A stretch of DNA of 64,000 nucleotides, from positions 30,992,607-31,056,606 of the forward strand of contig CM055102.1 of NCBI GenBank assembly GCA_029204225.1, read 5' to 3'. The DNA is from Diphasiastrum complanatum. Taxonomy: Eukaryota > Streptophyta > Lycopodiopsida > Lycopodiales > Lycopodiaceae. The notes beneath the pieces are model-generated. The model saw only the letters and a program-made list of their open reading frames with translations, had not been told where the DNA came from and did not search any database. Shown here piece after piece: positions 1 to 11,831 of the stretch. The position numbers and the translations under genes were made by a program. Numbering within the stretch: the stretch's first letter is position 1; every line of letters starts with the position of its first letter.

Positions 1-107
1 GGTATTGGTTTCTCCATTTGCTATGCTATCTTGATTGACGCCTGCTCCATGTTGCTAAACACATCTCAACTACTGTCTAAATTTTTTATTGAATGTCTGT
101 GTTGCAG

Positions 108-2111
108 GTCACTTTTACGTCCATGCGCCTGGTCACTTTTGTTACCAGGAAGAGGCGTGTGCTGGCCATATTCCGTACCTTCTCGCACCTAAACCTGAAG
201 AAGCCAGCACCCACATGCTTTGCCTTTTACTTTTTGGTGCTAGAGCGATTAGTATTAGCGAAGGACGCATTGCGGCAGATGGTTTCCAGCGAGTCCTTCC
301 GAGAGTTCATGGACGTCCCACATGCGGCGTTTTTCCGGTCCACTGTGTTCGGTGAGCAGTTTTGGACAGATGCTGAGGAGATTAATGGGGTCCTTCTACC
401 CATTTTCAGAGTGTTGCGCCTGGTAGACCGTGAGGGGTGCACTCTCGGCCTCATTTACGAGTTCATGGACCGCATCGGCGAGGGGATTCAGACGTCAGCC
501 TTGGTCGAGCACATGTATGACTCTTCAGTGCCTAGTTTGTTGTTTCTCACTCAAGTCTGATTCGTTTCTTTTATGCTATGGCAGCTATGGTTACATGATT
601 GTTGTGATTTGCCTGCTGCAGGAGGCGCGAGATCTCACGTCTCTGGGAGGCCAGATGGGACTACTTCCACCGACCCATCCACACCGTAGCCCACATATTG
701 CACCCCTTGTGGCGCGAGACTCGGGATCGAGACGATCGGGAGCTGCACCGGGGATGGGTGGAGTACACGGAGCGCGTATGGCCTGGACCAGATATGTGTG
801 ATAAATTGCTTGGTAGGCTAAGTACTGCAGTAGTGACTGTAGTGTGCTCATTGCTAGTGTGTGAATTCAAGAGGACTTACACGAGCCATGTTTTTTCTTC
901 TGCCAACAGGTCCAATGCTCACTAACATTGCATACCAGCTGCTGATCTTTGAGCGCTACCAGTTTCCTTTTGATGGAGAGCAGAGTCGGCAGATGGAGGA
1001 TATGTTGAGGCCTGTTTCATGGTGGGGCTACGAAGGGCGCGGTACAGGTGACCTGCGACAAGAGAGTCCTTGCACAGGACTGTTCAGCAGGAGCTTGCGA
1101 GCGAAATTGGAGCACCTGGGCCTTGTATCACACGCAGAAGAGGAACAGGTTGTCCATCGAGCAGTGTAGGCGGTTGGTGTTTGTGAACACCAACGGCCGT
1201 ATGTTGAGGCGCACACGAGGAGGGAGACAGATGCTCGAGGTGAGTCACATCATCACTCCCTGTTTCTTGCTATGCTTTGACGAACCCCGGTGCTTTCGAA
1301 TTATGCAATGAATTGCTGACAACACCGTATTGTTTTTGGTTGCAGGTGAACCCTGACACTTGCTTGGTGGATTCGGCAGCTGCTGCTCCTCGGGCACCAC
1401 CCACGCAGGAGGAGATGGATGATGAGATCTATAGAGATCTATATAGACGGGCGCAGGCTGACGCACGGGCTCTATGGCGTTCGAGGAGGGCAGAGGGCTA
1501 GGGCTGAGGAGGGGGATGATGAGGGCTTGGAGGGTGGAGAGGAGCTCGGGGCTGACTCAAGAGGAGGAGGAGTGGGTTGAGGGGGATACGGAGGAGGATG
1601 AGGAGATGGGGGCTGAGGCACAGGGGGATGACCTGGCTGACTTGCTGGTGGACCCTAATGCGAAGACAGAGGAGGAGCCAGCCATTCCTACACGTAGGCC
1701 TAGGGGGAGACCTAGAGGTTTTGGGGGGGGGGGGGGGGGGGGCTGAGTTCGCTTTTTGTAGACAGGAGTGGAGCATCATAGGCAGCCGTTGGCCAGGCAT
1801 CATCACAGTGGGTAGGGTCATCCTAGGGCGTTGGATCACAGCCACCTGACACACAGACACGCAGGGGTAGACACAGGGGTGGGGGCAGGCAGAGGGGGGC
1901 CAGAGGAGGGGAGAGAGGCAGAGGCAGAGGTAGAGGCAAGGGGAGGATCCAGAGCCAGAGCACGCAACAAAGAGCCAGAGCACGCGGCAGAGCCAGGGCC
2001 ACACCACGGCATATGGCTCCCTCCAGTTCTGATTCATCTATAGACCCTTGGAATCTGCAGTCAGGCACAGATTCAGATGATGGTTCCTACCATGACTCTG
2101 ACGAGCCTTAG
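108..2111 (+). pseudogene. hAT-superfamily transposase gene, C-terminal part, multi-exon, frameshifted (copy 1)
   Basis: The reading frame can be followed through four exons with matching phases: about 150-514, 622-812, 910-1239 and 1346-2111. Introns begin GT and end AG (donor gag|gtgagt at 1240; acceptors ctgctgcag, gccaacag, ggttgcag). Exon 1 resembles the end of the DUF659-type core (FWTDAEEI, LRLVDREG, IYEFMDRIGEG). Exon 2 has WEARWDYFHRPIHTVAHILHP, the usual hAT segment before the dimerisation domain. Exon 3 has ACERNWSTW and HTQKRNRLS, the hATC signature. Exon 4 is a long low-complexity acidic tail with an AT-hook-like RRPRGRPRGF, ending SYHDSDEP and TAG at 2109. A one-base frame change is needed near 1040, and others around 1500 and at a 20-G run. 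The N-terminal half, including any BED finger, lies before the window or is missing; bases 1-107 look intronic. Transposase family is sure; activity is unlikely. Confidence 0.85.
1723..1742 (+). repeat. 20-nt poly-G run inside hAT exon 4
   Basis: An uninterrupted run of 20 G follows directly on the AT-hook-like segment. It reads as poly-glycine in any frame, and its length sets which frame is read downstream. Assembly or slippage error in the exact length is quite possible. Confidence 0.9.
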
Positions 2112-2229
2112 TTGTGTAGTTTTCATTATGTTCATGGAACATCATTGTACTCCATTTTGGTGCCATGTGGCCTGATATTATATATTACGATGATCCTATC
2201 CACAACAGTGTAACGATTCAGTACTGTTC

Positions 2230-2231
<2 letters not shown>

Positions 2232-2301
<70 letters not shown>
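2232..2301 (+). repeat. Compound (TG)n-(GA)n microsatellite
   Basis: About 23 TG units run straight into about 12 GA units, just beyond the 3' end of the hAT gene. The peptides encoded across it are simple-sequence artefacts. Confidence 0.95.
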
Positions 2302-2415
2302 CATGGTTGAAAAATGCTTCAGGACGATGCAGTATGGTGATTGGTTCAGAACACTTACCATGGTTTTTGTTTAGCATGATTCAGCATTTTTGTTCAGTTT
2401 GTTGGATCTGAGGAG

Positions 2416-2420
<5 letters not shown>

Positions 2421-2467
<47 letters not shown>
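2421..2467 (+). repeat. (GA)n microsatellite
   Basis: About 23 perfect GA units, 120 bp after the compound microsatellite. Confidence 0.95.
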
Positions 2468-2470
<3 letters not shown>

Positions 2471-5339
2471 GGAGAATTTTGGGGCATCATGTTTTTTTAT
2501 TAATGCACCTGGGAGTTAAAGCGTAAACCTGGGAGTTAATGCACCTAAACTAGACCATCCTGCACCCGAAACATTCGGCAAAATACATAGTAATTATGCT
2601 CTTAATTAGAGCTTTCACCTAATACCCATATTGCACAAAAAAAAACCCAAAAAAAAAAAAAAAAAAAAAAAAAAACGTTTCTAAAAAAAAATTCCATATT
2701 TCCGAAACGCGTTTCAGAAACGCAGTGCAACTATGGTCTATACCACTTATAATCATACATTATTGATTATTCTTTGTTTGGTTATGGCACTCACAACTAA
2801 CAAAATTATACCAAGCTCTGGCACATGTAAAAAAATTCCCCATATATGTTGTTTCACATGTTGGCATTCTTATAGGCTCTTTTCCTTGTCCTTCTAAATC
2901 ATGTTTGCTATTATCACCAAGAAAACTTTGTGATTATCATTAGTTTCTACAAGTTGTGAAAACAAATTTTTTAGACATTGAAAAGCTTTAAAGTCAGTGT
3001 AGCATCCTCCTCTAGACTCATATTAAGCAAGGCAACATAAAATATGTCAAAGTGATTTTCATTATCTTGATCTTGACATGTGACTTTCTCAACCTTTTGA
3101 TTCACTTGCTTCTTAGAAGAATGTTTCTTTTGCATTCAAACGCAAAAATTCCCAAAGGAGTAATGTAGTCTTTTGGAAAGTTTTTATCTATAACAAGTTG
3201 AAAGAATGTATTATGTACTTGAGCAACATACTCTTCTGTAACTATCAACACATATCTTGATACTGATGGTGTCAGGCTCTTAAGTGTAATTTTATTGCAA
3301 AATTGGAGCTAAGCTACAGAAATTAAGCTGAAAATGGCATGAAAGTGTAGCAGTTTTTTCTGCAAAGGCTACACAATGTGAGCTGAAAACTTTCAGCCAA
3401 AAAGGGGTAGAGCTGGAGCCCTTTCTTTCTTGTCTAATGCAATTCAATGCAGCAAAGTAGTACCGGCACCTACTTCTCTTGCTGAAGAGTGTGGTCTCCT
3501 TATGTAAAGATTTTGTAGAGCAAATTTGTTCTCAAAAACACCTACAAACACAACTTTTGATCTTCCAGATGGTTGGTTCTTAAGACATCATGCGCTCGCT
3601 ATTGACTTTCACCCTGCTTTTTCTTGGTTTTTTTCTGGCAGCTTTTGACCCCATCACAATCATGAATGGATAGCTGATTCCATGATGGAAAATTCTCCAT
3701 AACTAGAAACTTTGATCCTGGCTGCTTCGAAGTGTAGCATCTTCTTTGAGGATTATAAAAACTTTGTGCAGTCTCCTTGTTGTTCAGCTATATGCAGGTT
3801 CCCTTTATGTTATTCAGCCCATGTGCAAGCTGTCTCTTTAGCTGCTTGGTGTAACGTCTGAAACATGTTAATTAATCTGTTGGATCTATCAACGTTGTTG
3901 CTTTAATGTACATTTTTTGGTACACAACAAAGTCAATAATCTGATTGTGAGGCTTAAGTGATTGTAAAAATCACATGATGTTTTTTTTTAATTTGCAATT
4001 GCGAGTGTATGCCATGGTTAAAAATGCAACATGTTATTGTCATGCTCTTCTACAAACAGGCATATTAATTATGTAATATGTACCATTTGGTGTTAATGAG
4101 GAAAAAACTCGTTAGACTTGTGCGAACAGTACATTTTTTATTCATGCAGCAATAGAAACTTACACTAGTGTATCCTACCAAAAAGGTAATAACTATTTTG
4201 TGTTTTCTCTAGAGGCCTTAAAGATTTGATTGAAAGTGGCTCTCAATTTAGCAGATTCTCAGCCGTGCTTGTGTAGTTATGCTTCGTTAATGTTGTATCT
4301 TTCTGTAATTCACGTTTGTGAAATGAATTTGTAGATTAGATAACCTCCTTATCGATCACAAGGATCACTTAGACTTTATTGTGCATGGTCCAGAAAAGTG
4401 GAAATCTGGCAATACTTGCAGGCAGGTTTCTGCATGAGATTGCTTTCAAGCTATGGAAGGCACCCAAGTATGGTGCATGATCTTAGCATAAACCCTGTGA
4501 TTGCTGATTGCCCTAAAGATCAAGCATCCAAGATATCTGGTACGATCTTTGAGGTTCTAGTATATCTAATTTTTGTGATAATTGCATGTTTAGCTTACAG
4601 CGTGTTTGGCATTGCCCTTTTGTTAAATTTTCATGGAAGAAAGAAATTGCATTTTTATGTTTGAAGACTTCGAATTATCGACTGCTGATAATCATTAAAC
4701 ATTTCACTAAAGCCCTAATCTAGAAAATAGAAAAGCTAACTAATTTAGCAACCATATAGTAGCTTTTTCACTTTTGCTGTCAATAAATGTTAATAATCGT
4801 GTATTTTTAGATTTAGAAGACATCTGACCGAGCCATATAGCTTGTTAATCTGGCCAAGTTTCTTTTTCTTGAAGTGTTTCTCCATTGTAGTACTTGTGTT
4901 TAATGTTAACCAGCTACCATTAATCTTTTGTAATATGCTGAGTGCTTTGTTGGCTTGGCGAATAATCCATCACGTTTTATGATACTTTCCGAATATGGAT
5001 GTAACTATACGATGAGCAAAAGCTGTCACAAGCCTAATGAGATTTTAGGATTTCTTTTTTTTTTTGATAAATCTGCATGTAAGTTCTTGAGTGTATTGGG
5101 TTGGCCAAGCTCCAGAAGTTCTGAAAGTGAATGGCTTAATCCTTGATTCTTTTAGCAATGATGTTACGGAGTGATCAAATTGAGTTTAAACCTGTTCAGA
5201 TTTTAAATTGAAGTACATTTCTGCTGGAGCAAACCAGATATCTGTTCTTCAGACTTTTTTCATGCTCCTTGAGGGTCTTCTCTTGTACAATCTTCTTATC
5301 TGTCCTAAGCATTGGTTTTCCTGATAGCCACAGATTTAA
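2468..5339. other. AT-rich stretch without a recognised gene
   Basis: Contains a 27-nt A-run (2649-2675) and a perfect 12-bp palindrome GAAACGCGTTTC at 2704-2715, with CGTTTCT and AGAAACG on either side. A short open segment at 4398-4471 in the frame starting at 4398+1 reads FLHEIAFKLWKAPKYGA before a stop. It has the look of a coding exon, but I cannot assign it and it has no clean splice partners. Nothing else in this 2.9 kb resembles a gene. Confidence 0.5.
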
Positions 5340-8249
5340 CAAGCTGTAAACTATGAGATTCCAACATCTCTCAATACTCGTGGAAGTGTTTATGCACACA
5401 TTCCCTTTGCCTTGCGCTTAGACGTCCAGAGAGCTTTGTCCTTACCTTTGTCTCGTCTGGCTTCCAACCCTTCTGCTATTGCAGCTTGGCATGCCTTTTT
5501 GCTTTTTCCTCTCTGGTGTTTGCCTCTGCCTCCCCGGGGTGGTGATGCTGGTCATAGGGAAACTCGCAACAGGATTCGTCGCTTTATGTCAGGAGATTGG
5601 GAAAATCTGCAAGAAGAGCATTTCCTTCGCTGTCATGCGCTTGCTGCTTAGCAGGATTCGACCTCGGATGGTGTTTCTATACCCCCTGTTCATCGTCGGT
5701 TGCGTCGCTGTGTTTTACTTGGGCAAGTGGGTGAGTATTCTCGTGCAGCTCGTGCTCTAGCTCCTACAAGTCCAGCTACTCCTTCTGCTGCCACCCTTCA
5801 GGCTTTGGAGCTTCTTCACCCACCGGCAAATGACTCTCTTCCTTCTTTTGTTGAGGACTTTGAACCTGATTCCGATTTGCAGCTCTCAGAACCTCATTTT
5901 CTTAATGCTTTTCTGCGCAGCCCTCATTTGTCAACTGGGGGTCCTTCTGGTATGGTTTTCGAGCATCTTCGTGACTGTTTTTCTCCTGATGACTCTGCTA
6001 GTGGGTTTGGTTTGCTCTTTCAAGTTTGCTCTTCCGTAGCATGTGGCCGTATTCCTCTTTCTATTGCTCGTATTCTTGGTGCTGCTCGTTTGATAGCCTT
6101 GGATAAGCCTGGCGGTGGAGTGCGTCCCATTGCTGTTGGAGAGGTTTTATACATATTGGTTTCTAGGGCTCTTGGTTTTCAGCTTCGTGACAGTTTTCAT
6201 GACCACCTATTTCCTCATCAGTTTGGTTGTACTACTCCTGGCGGTTGCGAGACAGTCATACATGCTTTGCGTGCTACCTTGGATCTTCATCCAGATTGGG
6301 TTGTCCTTCAGGTGGATGTTAAAAATGCTTTCAATTCTGTTTCCCGAAGGGCCATTTTCGAAGAACTTCGTGCGGCTCACGGTCCTCTCGCTCAGCTCAT
6401 CCCGTTTGTTCGCTCTTTTTATTCCATGGATGCACCTCTATATTTCAGTCATGCTTCTCGCTTAGGTGATGTTTCGGTTATCTCGTCTGCTGATGGTATC
6501 AGACAAGGTGATCCCTTGGGTGGTGTTCTTTTTGCTTTGGCGCACTTTCGGGCATTGCGTGCTTCTTCTGCTGCTTTTCCTTCTTGTTTGTTCCCCTCTA
6601 TTGCTGATGACACGCATATTGTGGGACCTGCTAATGACGTCTTTCCGGCTTTTCTACATTTCTCTCAGCAACTTTCGGCTTTGGGCCTCACTGTCAATCC
6701 CTCTAAGTGCGTTGTCTGGTGTCCTCAAGGCCTCCTTCCTGAGCTCCCTTTACCTACAGGTTTCAATACTCCGATTGATGGGATTAGAGTGCTTGGTATT
6801 CCTGTAGGTTTCTCGGATTTTGTGGCTTCCTCTTTGCGGGACACTTTGGACGCACATCTTCGTCACGCTGATCTGCTACCAAAGCTTGGCAATGCTCAAG
6901 TTGCTCTAGGGATTCTCACTCAATGCTTCGCTCAACGGCCAAGTTATATTCTACGGTGTGTTCCTCCCTCTCCTGATGTTTTGGCTTTGCTACAGGATTT
7001 CGATAATACTTTATCAGATATTCTGGGTTGCTTGATGGGTTCAGAATCCTTTCGTATTCCCAATGGTCAATTCGTTAAGCGACAAGTCTCTCTTCCCGCT
7101 TCGTCTGGAGGTGTTGGTCTTTCTTGCACAACTTCTATTGCTCCAGCTGCTTTTATGGGAAGTTGGGCCCTTGTTGCCTCTGCACTTATCTCTCGGTTTC
7201 AGCAGGACAACAAGCCCATTCTTCTCGATTCAGTAGCTCATGTGGAAACAGGCATTCTTCCTTTCCAACAACATCTTCGTGCGGCCAAGGATCTCATTCC
7301 TCCACCTGTGCGAGCTTCTTTGCCTCCCTTTGAATCTTTGCTTAGCCATCAGCGTGCTCATTTTCAGAAGTATCTTTTGGAGCGCTTCCACTCTCATGCT
7401 TTCACTCAGCTTCTCATTGATTCACCTTCCGATGAGACTCGGGCTCGCCTTTTGTCTTGTGCAGGCCCGGGTGCTGGTGCTTGGCTTGTTGCGCGCCCTG
7501 TTGTTCCACACTTGCGCCTTTCTTCGGAGTTGTTTCTCACCGCTCTTCGGGTTAGGTTGTGTCTCCCTCATCCAGTGCTGGTAGGTTTGACAAAATGTTC
7601 CTGTGGTCACCCTGTTGATCCTATTGGCACTCATCTCATGCGTTGCCCTTCTGGCGGAGTGCGTACTGCGACTCATGATTCCATTCATGACGTATTGGCA
7701 TCTATTGCTCATGAGTGCGGCTTTCATGTTGTTCGGGAGCAGACCCACATCTTGCCTGTGTCTGATTCACAGTCGCCTCGGCGTCGAGTTGATCTTGTTC
7801 TTTCGCGCGAGGGGATTCGCACGCTTGGGGATGTTGTTGTTGCTGATCCTTCGCGGCCTGACCTCCTTCGTCATGCTTCAACTACTCAGGGTGCCGCTGC
7901 TTCTCATGCAGCTCTAGATAAAGAGCGAGATTATTCACATCGCACTCCTGGAGAAGGCTTTATCCCTTTTGCTTTGGAAACATTTGGGTGCCTGCATAAG
8001 AAATTCGATGATTTTCTATCCTCCTGTGCAGGTTTTGCAGCGAAACTCCAAGGTCGTGGTGCCTCACCTTTATCTATCATTACGGCTTATTATCGTCAAC
8101 GAGTTTCGATGACTTTTCAACGCACTCAGGCACTTGCAATACTTCGACGTGCCGTAGTTGCAGGAACGGCTGCTTCACAGCTTCCTGCACTACCTAAACT
8201 TCCAACTGTCTTAACTAGCGACTTACACCAAGCAGTAGGCTTTATGTAG
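5340..8249 (+). pseudogene. Reverse transcriptase with zinc-finger/PD-(D/E)XK-like C terminus, one in-frame TAG
   Basis: One frame stays open for about 970 codons except for a single TAG at 5649. The upstream part (HIPFALRLDVQRAL, AWHAFLLFPLWCL, PRGG) matches the N-terminal region typical of this RT family. RT motifs then appear in order: LIALDKPGGGVRPIAVGEVLY, QFGCTTPGGCE, catalytic aspartate in LQVDVKNAFNSVSR, GIRQGDPLGGVLF, and the second pair in SIADDTHIVG. Near the C terminus come CSCGHPVDPIGTHLMRC (CxC...HxxxC zinc site), then RRRVDLVLSR and GDVVVADPSRPD, with FIPFALETFG. The spaced aspartates and final glutamate fit a restriction-like nuclease. A TTG at 5700 allows an 849-codon ORF, but that is not the natural start. 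RT identity is firm; the nuclease assignment is inference. Confidence 0.85.
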
Positions 8250-8342
8250 ATACTCTGCGAGATTGTTGCTTTGTTATACTTGTACAATATCTCAATTCGC
8301 CTTATGGCCTTTACGCTTTTTACATGCATTCCTTTGTACTCT

Positions 8343-8358
8343 GATGGGTTTTCCCATC
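8343..8358 (+). other. Perfect 3'-terminal hairpin of the LINE-type element
   Basis: GATGGG-TTTT-CCCATC forms a 6-bp stem with a T4 loop 94 bases after the stop codon. It is followed immediately by the AT-rich tail. Terminal stem-loops are commonly what a LINE RT recognises in its own RNA. Confidence 0.7.
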
Positions 8359-8372
8359 TTTTATTAATTAAA

Positions 8373-10040
8373 ACAGGAAGTTTAGTTGTGATCTGATTAT
8401 ATTCATCAGTTGTGCTTGTTGACTATGCTTTCGTCTTTGCTATTGAAATTCTATATGATCTACCTTTTATCAATCGTTGCAATAGTTGTGGACATATCAT
8501 GAGGACCAGGAGAGACAGTACTAGAGGCTTTTATTCATTTGAACTTCTAAGTCATTACTATTGACACGTTTATTTATTGGTTGGATGCATGGTCCCTTTT
8601 TTTTTTCTGTTTGGTGGATAAGCTTATGTTAACTGGACCACGGACCAAGTGGCTGGTTGCAGTTCTTGGGACATGTTTTTTTTATGCATGTCGTAATATG
8701 GTAGCTTCTTCTAAGGTTCCCTTAAGGGCCTCTAGAAGATTATAAGCAGGTGTTGAAAGTGGCATTTTAGGGCTCAAAATCATGAGGTGAACTGAAATTC
8801 AAGGTAGTTGAGGTTGGTTGATGATCCTAGCATAATGAAAAGTTGTTAGGATGGCCTGGGTTTAGAAGAATCAAGAAATAAAGAGAGTGGAAATAGAGTT
8901 TGGCCACCTCAAGTAACCTTGACTTGTGTCTTATAGCTTCTTTTTCTATCAAGAATTGAGTTGTTATTTCCTGATATTGTTGCCCTAAGGATCACTTCCA
9001 CACAATTTATTTCTGTTGATGCATTGTGATGTGATTTTTTTATTTCATTTGCACTTGATTTGGGGCTGTCGTGTAGTACACAATTTTGATTATGCATATT
9101 AGTGTCTATTAGGTTATGGGCCCACGCATCGGTATTTTATTAAGAAAACAACATTTCTGAGCAACATGGAACGTAGCTCAAGAATGGTTTATCTTAGATT
9201 CATTGATTAAATTGACAACAAAGACTTCAATTTGCAAAAGTGGTAGAAGCAAATAATTTTAGAAAAGAAAATTTGTGGGAGATGTTGCGCATACCTGAAT
9301 AGGCTGGCTGCTACATGGTGGTCAAGAAACAGAACAGTTCATTGATTAATGAAATGGAACGAAAGCATATGCTATTATCCCTGAGTTTATCAAATTCACT
9401 GTCTAGACAAGTGAAAAGAACCAAAATAGTCAAGGCCAGTGGGATCATGGAAAAACCAAGATCATGTTCTAGATGAACAAGGAACGTGGGACAAAGTCGA
9501 AGGCTTTTCTGAAGTTCACAAAACATTAATATATTTTTTCATCTAAATGATTTATTTTTGAAAGGGAAGCTTTTCTGAGAAGGTTGCTTAAAACTAGTTT
9601 GTTGCCTGCCCATTGAATCATGATGTGGAAAAATTTAATAGCCTGCTCAAGAGAAATAGGGGAGTCTCTCTAAACCTTTATTTCATACTCCTCTTTAAGC
9701 CCTCTTATTTTCTAATAATCATCTATATTTTATAATTTCAAAATGGACTCTTTGTATTGAGAAATGTAGTGAGCTAGGGATTTGTCCATAACCAATTTTT
9801 CTCAAGCGTCCCAAACCCTATCAAGTTCATTTTCTGGCAAGAACTCTCTTATCCTCGAAAGCTTTCCATGATTGGGGTGGCTGCCTTGTCTCTAGGAGGT
9901 TCAGCCATCACTTGTAGGCCATGGGACCTAGGGACAAACAGGCTTCTATGGCTTGCAAGTAGTCTGGGGTTTGTTTCAATGCATGAATATTGTTCCACTT
10001 GCTTAAAAAGGTTTGTAGAATATCTGTATTTCTATCCTTT
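8373..10040. other. AT-rich stretch without a recognised gene
   Basis: No domain, tRNA-like or repeat structure is evident. Small ORFs here have no recognisable content. It may be the continuation of the sequence into which the LINE-type element inserted, but that is inference. Confidence 0.4.
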
Positions 10041-10152
10041 TCATCACCATTAAAACTTTTGTTTTGGTTCATCACCATTAAAACTTTTGTTTTGGTTCAT
10101 CACCATTAAAACTTTTGTTTTGGTTCATCACCATTAAAACTTTTGTTTTGGT
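10041..10152 (+). repeat. Four exact tandem copies of a 28-bp unit
   Basis: Units start at 10041, 10069, 10097 and 10125. Each begins TCATCACCATTAAAAC and ends TTTTGTTTTGGT. All four look identical, and the sequence departs from the unit at 10153. There are no spacers, so this is a recent minisatellite expansion. Confidence 0.95.
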
Positions 10153-11577
10153 TCTCCTAAGTCTGAAGGATTCACGGAAGCAAGTGGCAACTGAGAACTA
10201 ATAAGTGTTAGTTAGAGAATAAACTGGATAAATCAGCAAAGGATTTATCTTCTTTAGACTGCAAATTAGCTAAGGCTAACTGAAAATCTTCTAATTCCGT
10301 TACAACATGAAGGTATTGCTGTTTAGTAACGAATTCTTCTATAACCAAAAACGTATTCTTCATGTACATCCATCAGAAATTTTCCCCTTTCTAACTTTAA
10401 AACCTCCTCTTCCAGTTTGTCCGATGCCTCTAACTGGGGAAGTTGAATTTCCCTCAGAAGTAGCAATGTCAGAATGTGGAATGGAATCAGTTAAAGAAAG
10501 TTTGAAATCAATTTTTTTTTTTTGAAAATGAACTAAGAAATAAAAGGAATAACGGCTTAGCTCAGGCTAAGGATCACTAGCAAAGAAGGCATCCAAGAAA
10601 TCCCCTTAGCTCTCCTTGAATTGGCATGCACTGAGAACTGCTTTGATTCTGTAATTTCATACTGCATGAGCCTCAACCTGTGCTCCTCAATCCTACGTGC
10701 ACTGGTTATGTGAATGATTTGATTGGTTCTCGAAGCTGTGGCTCCTTGCTATGAATTGTAGTCCACAAAGCACGCCAGAAAATCAGAGATGAAAGGACTG
10801 AACTACAGAGAACTGTGAAGTTTTGGCGAGGAGGAACTGTGCTGGAAAACTCGTTGAGATCTGTGCTGGAAACTGTAGAATGTTTGCTGGAAAATTGACT
10901 TGAAAATAGGTTTCAGAACAGCACTACTGGTGCTGGAATAATGTACTCAATTGTGCCAAAATCAGGTGCCATGCATAGTAGGGAAAACTCACTGAATCCT
11001 GAAAGAAACAATGGTTGAAAGACAGCAAGAAGATATGTTGTAACAGATGCCTAAGATCCAGTTGTAGACAGGTCAAAAGTGCACCCAATTTGTAGTCAAA
11101 TAAGCGTTGATTCTGGGTCAAAGCTAATCAATGGTTTGCAGAAGGGTGCACGCATTACAAAGTGCGCTGGAACTCCTTGGAAATCTGCAAAGAAGTGAGC
11201 TGGAAACGATTGAAAAGTCTGTGATAGAAACTGTGCTTGAATCCTGACAATTGAGCACTGAAATAGCAAAGTGTTAGGCAAAAACATTTCCTGGAAATCG
11301 GTCACTGGCACTTCCACTCTCTATTTCGATATTATTCTTTGGAGGATGCCATAAATATTCCTTCAAAGTGTGCTAAGATGGGTTTGTCAGAAGCACTTCA
11401 CCGACAACCAGCCATTTGCAGTTTCTACTAAACTAACTCTGCGTGAAGGTGCCCCCTAGTCTTCTTGATGGGTCTCCTTGCAAAAGCTCGCATGCAAGAG
11501 GTAAAGACACCATTTCTGCCTTGAAGGAGGGCGCTGAAAATCGTCTTTCTATCTTTCAAAAATCAGGATGGCAAGAT
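10153..11577. other. Possible internal region of a minus-strand LTR element; recurrent GTGCTGGAA words
   Basis: No coding domain is visible. The word GTGCTGGAA or close variants (TGCTGGAAA, GCGCTGGAAC, GAGCTGGAAA) recur about eight times between 10,840 and 11,230. The stretch lies on the internal side of the primer-binding-like site at 11,578, so it may be the non-coding interior of a non-autonomous element. Confidence 0.35.
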
Positions 11578-11831
11578 GGCTCTGATACCGATGTTAACTG
11601 CTAAGGAATCATAGTAGGGCTAGCATAGTCTGATCCACCCAGCCGTCACACCCTCTTTCTTATAAAGAGGGCCCCACCTGGCCCAGTGTAAGCTGTTGGC
11701 CGGCACTGTACCAGATGTACTGAAACCTTTGCCAGTTTACATTACACCTAACTGCTGCTTGCATGCTCTATGTCGAAGTTAGGCCTTATTGCTGAACTAC
11801 GGGACCCAAGGGTCTCTAACCCAACGTTGCA
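11578..11831 (-). mobile_element. Short LTR with primer-binding site (minus strand), TRIM- or copia-like
   Basis: On the minus strand GGTATCAGAGCC (11578-11589 on plus) matches the plant copia primer-binding site for initiator tRNA-Met, usually TGGTATCAGAGC. The presumed LTR ends TTAACA two bases upstream (11592). It contains TTTATAAG as a TATA box near 11,660. The far end is likely near 11,831, giving an LTR of about 240 bp. A second LTR was not found, so whether this is a TRIM or a truncated larger element is open. Confidence 0.45.

Larger units (their letters stand above)
5340..8372 (+). mobile_element. 5'-truncated non-LTR retrotransposon with C-terminal nuclease (RLE-like)
   Basis: The coding frame begins abruptly just after a stop at 5337 and has no start codon or upstream domain. 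This is the 5' truncation expected of target-primed reverse transcription. The 3' end after the stop at 8249 is a short UTR ending in a perfect hairpin (8343-8358) and an AT-rich tail ttttattaattaaaa. No AP endonuclease domain lies upstream and no LTRs flank it, so it is a LINE-type element. I could not identify target-site duplications by eye, so both ends are approximate. Confidence 0.75.

Noticed and set aside
1498-2068. Minus-strand Pro/Leu-rich ORFs
   Set aside because: Shadow of the purine-rich hAT exon 4.
5412-5651. Separate small gene before the RT
   Set aside because: It is in the same frame as the RT and matches its N-terminal region; a single TAG divides them.
10041-10152. CRISPR-like array of 28-bp direct repeats
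   Set aside because: The repeats are contiguous with no spacers and the genome is eukaryotic.
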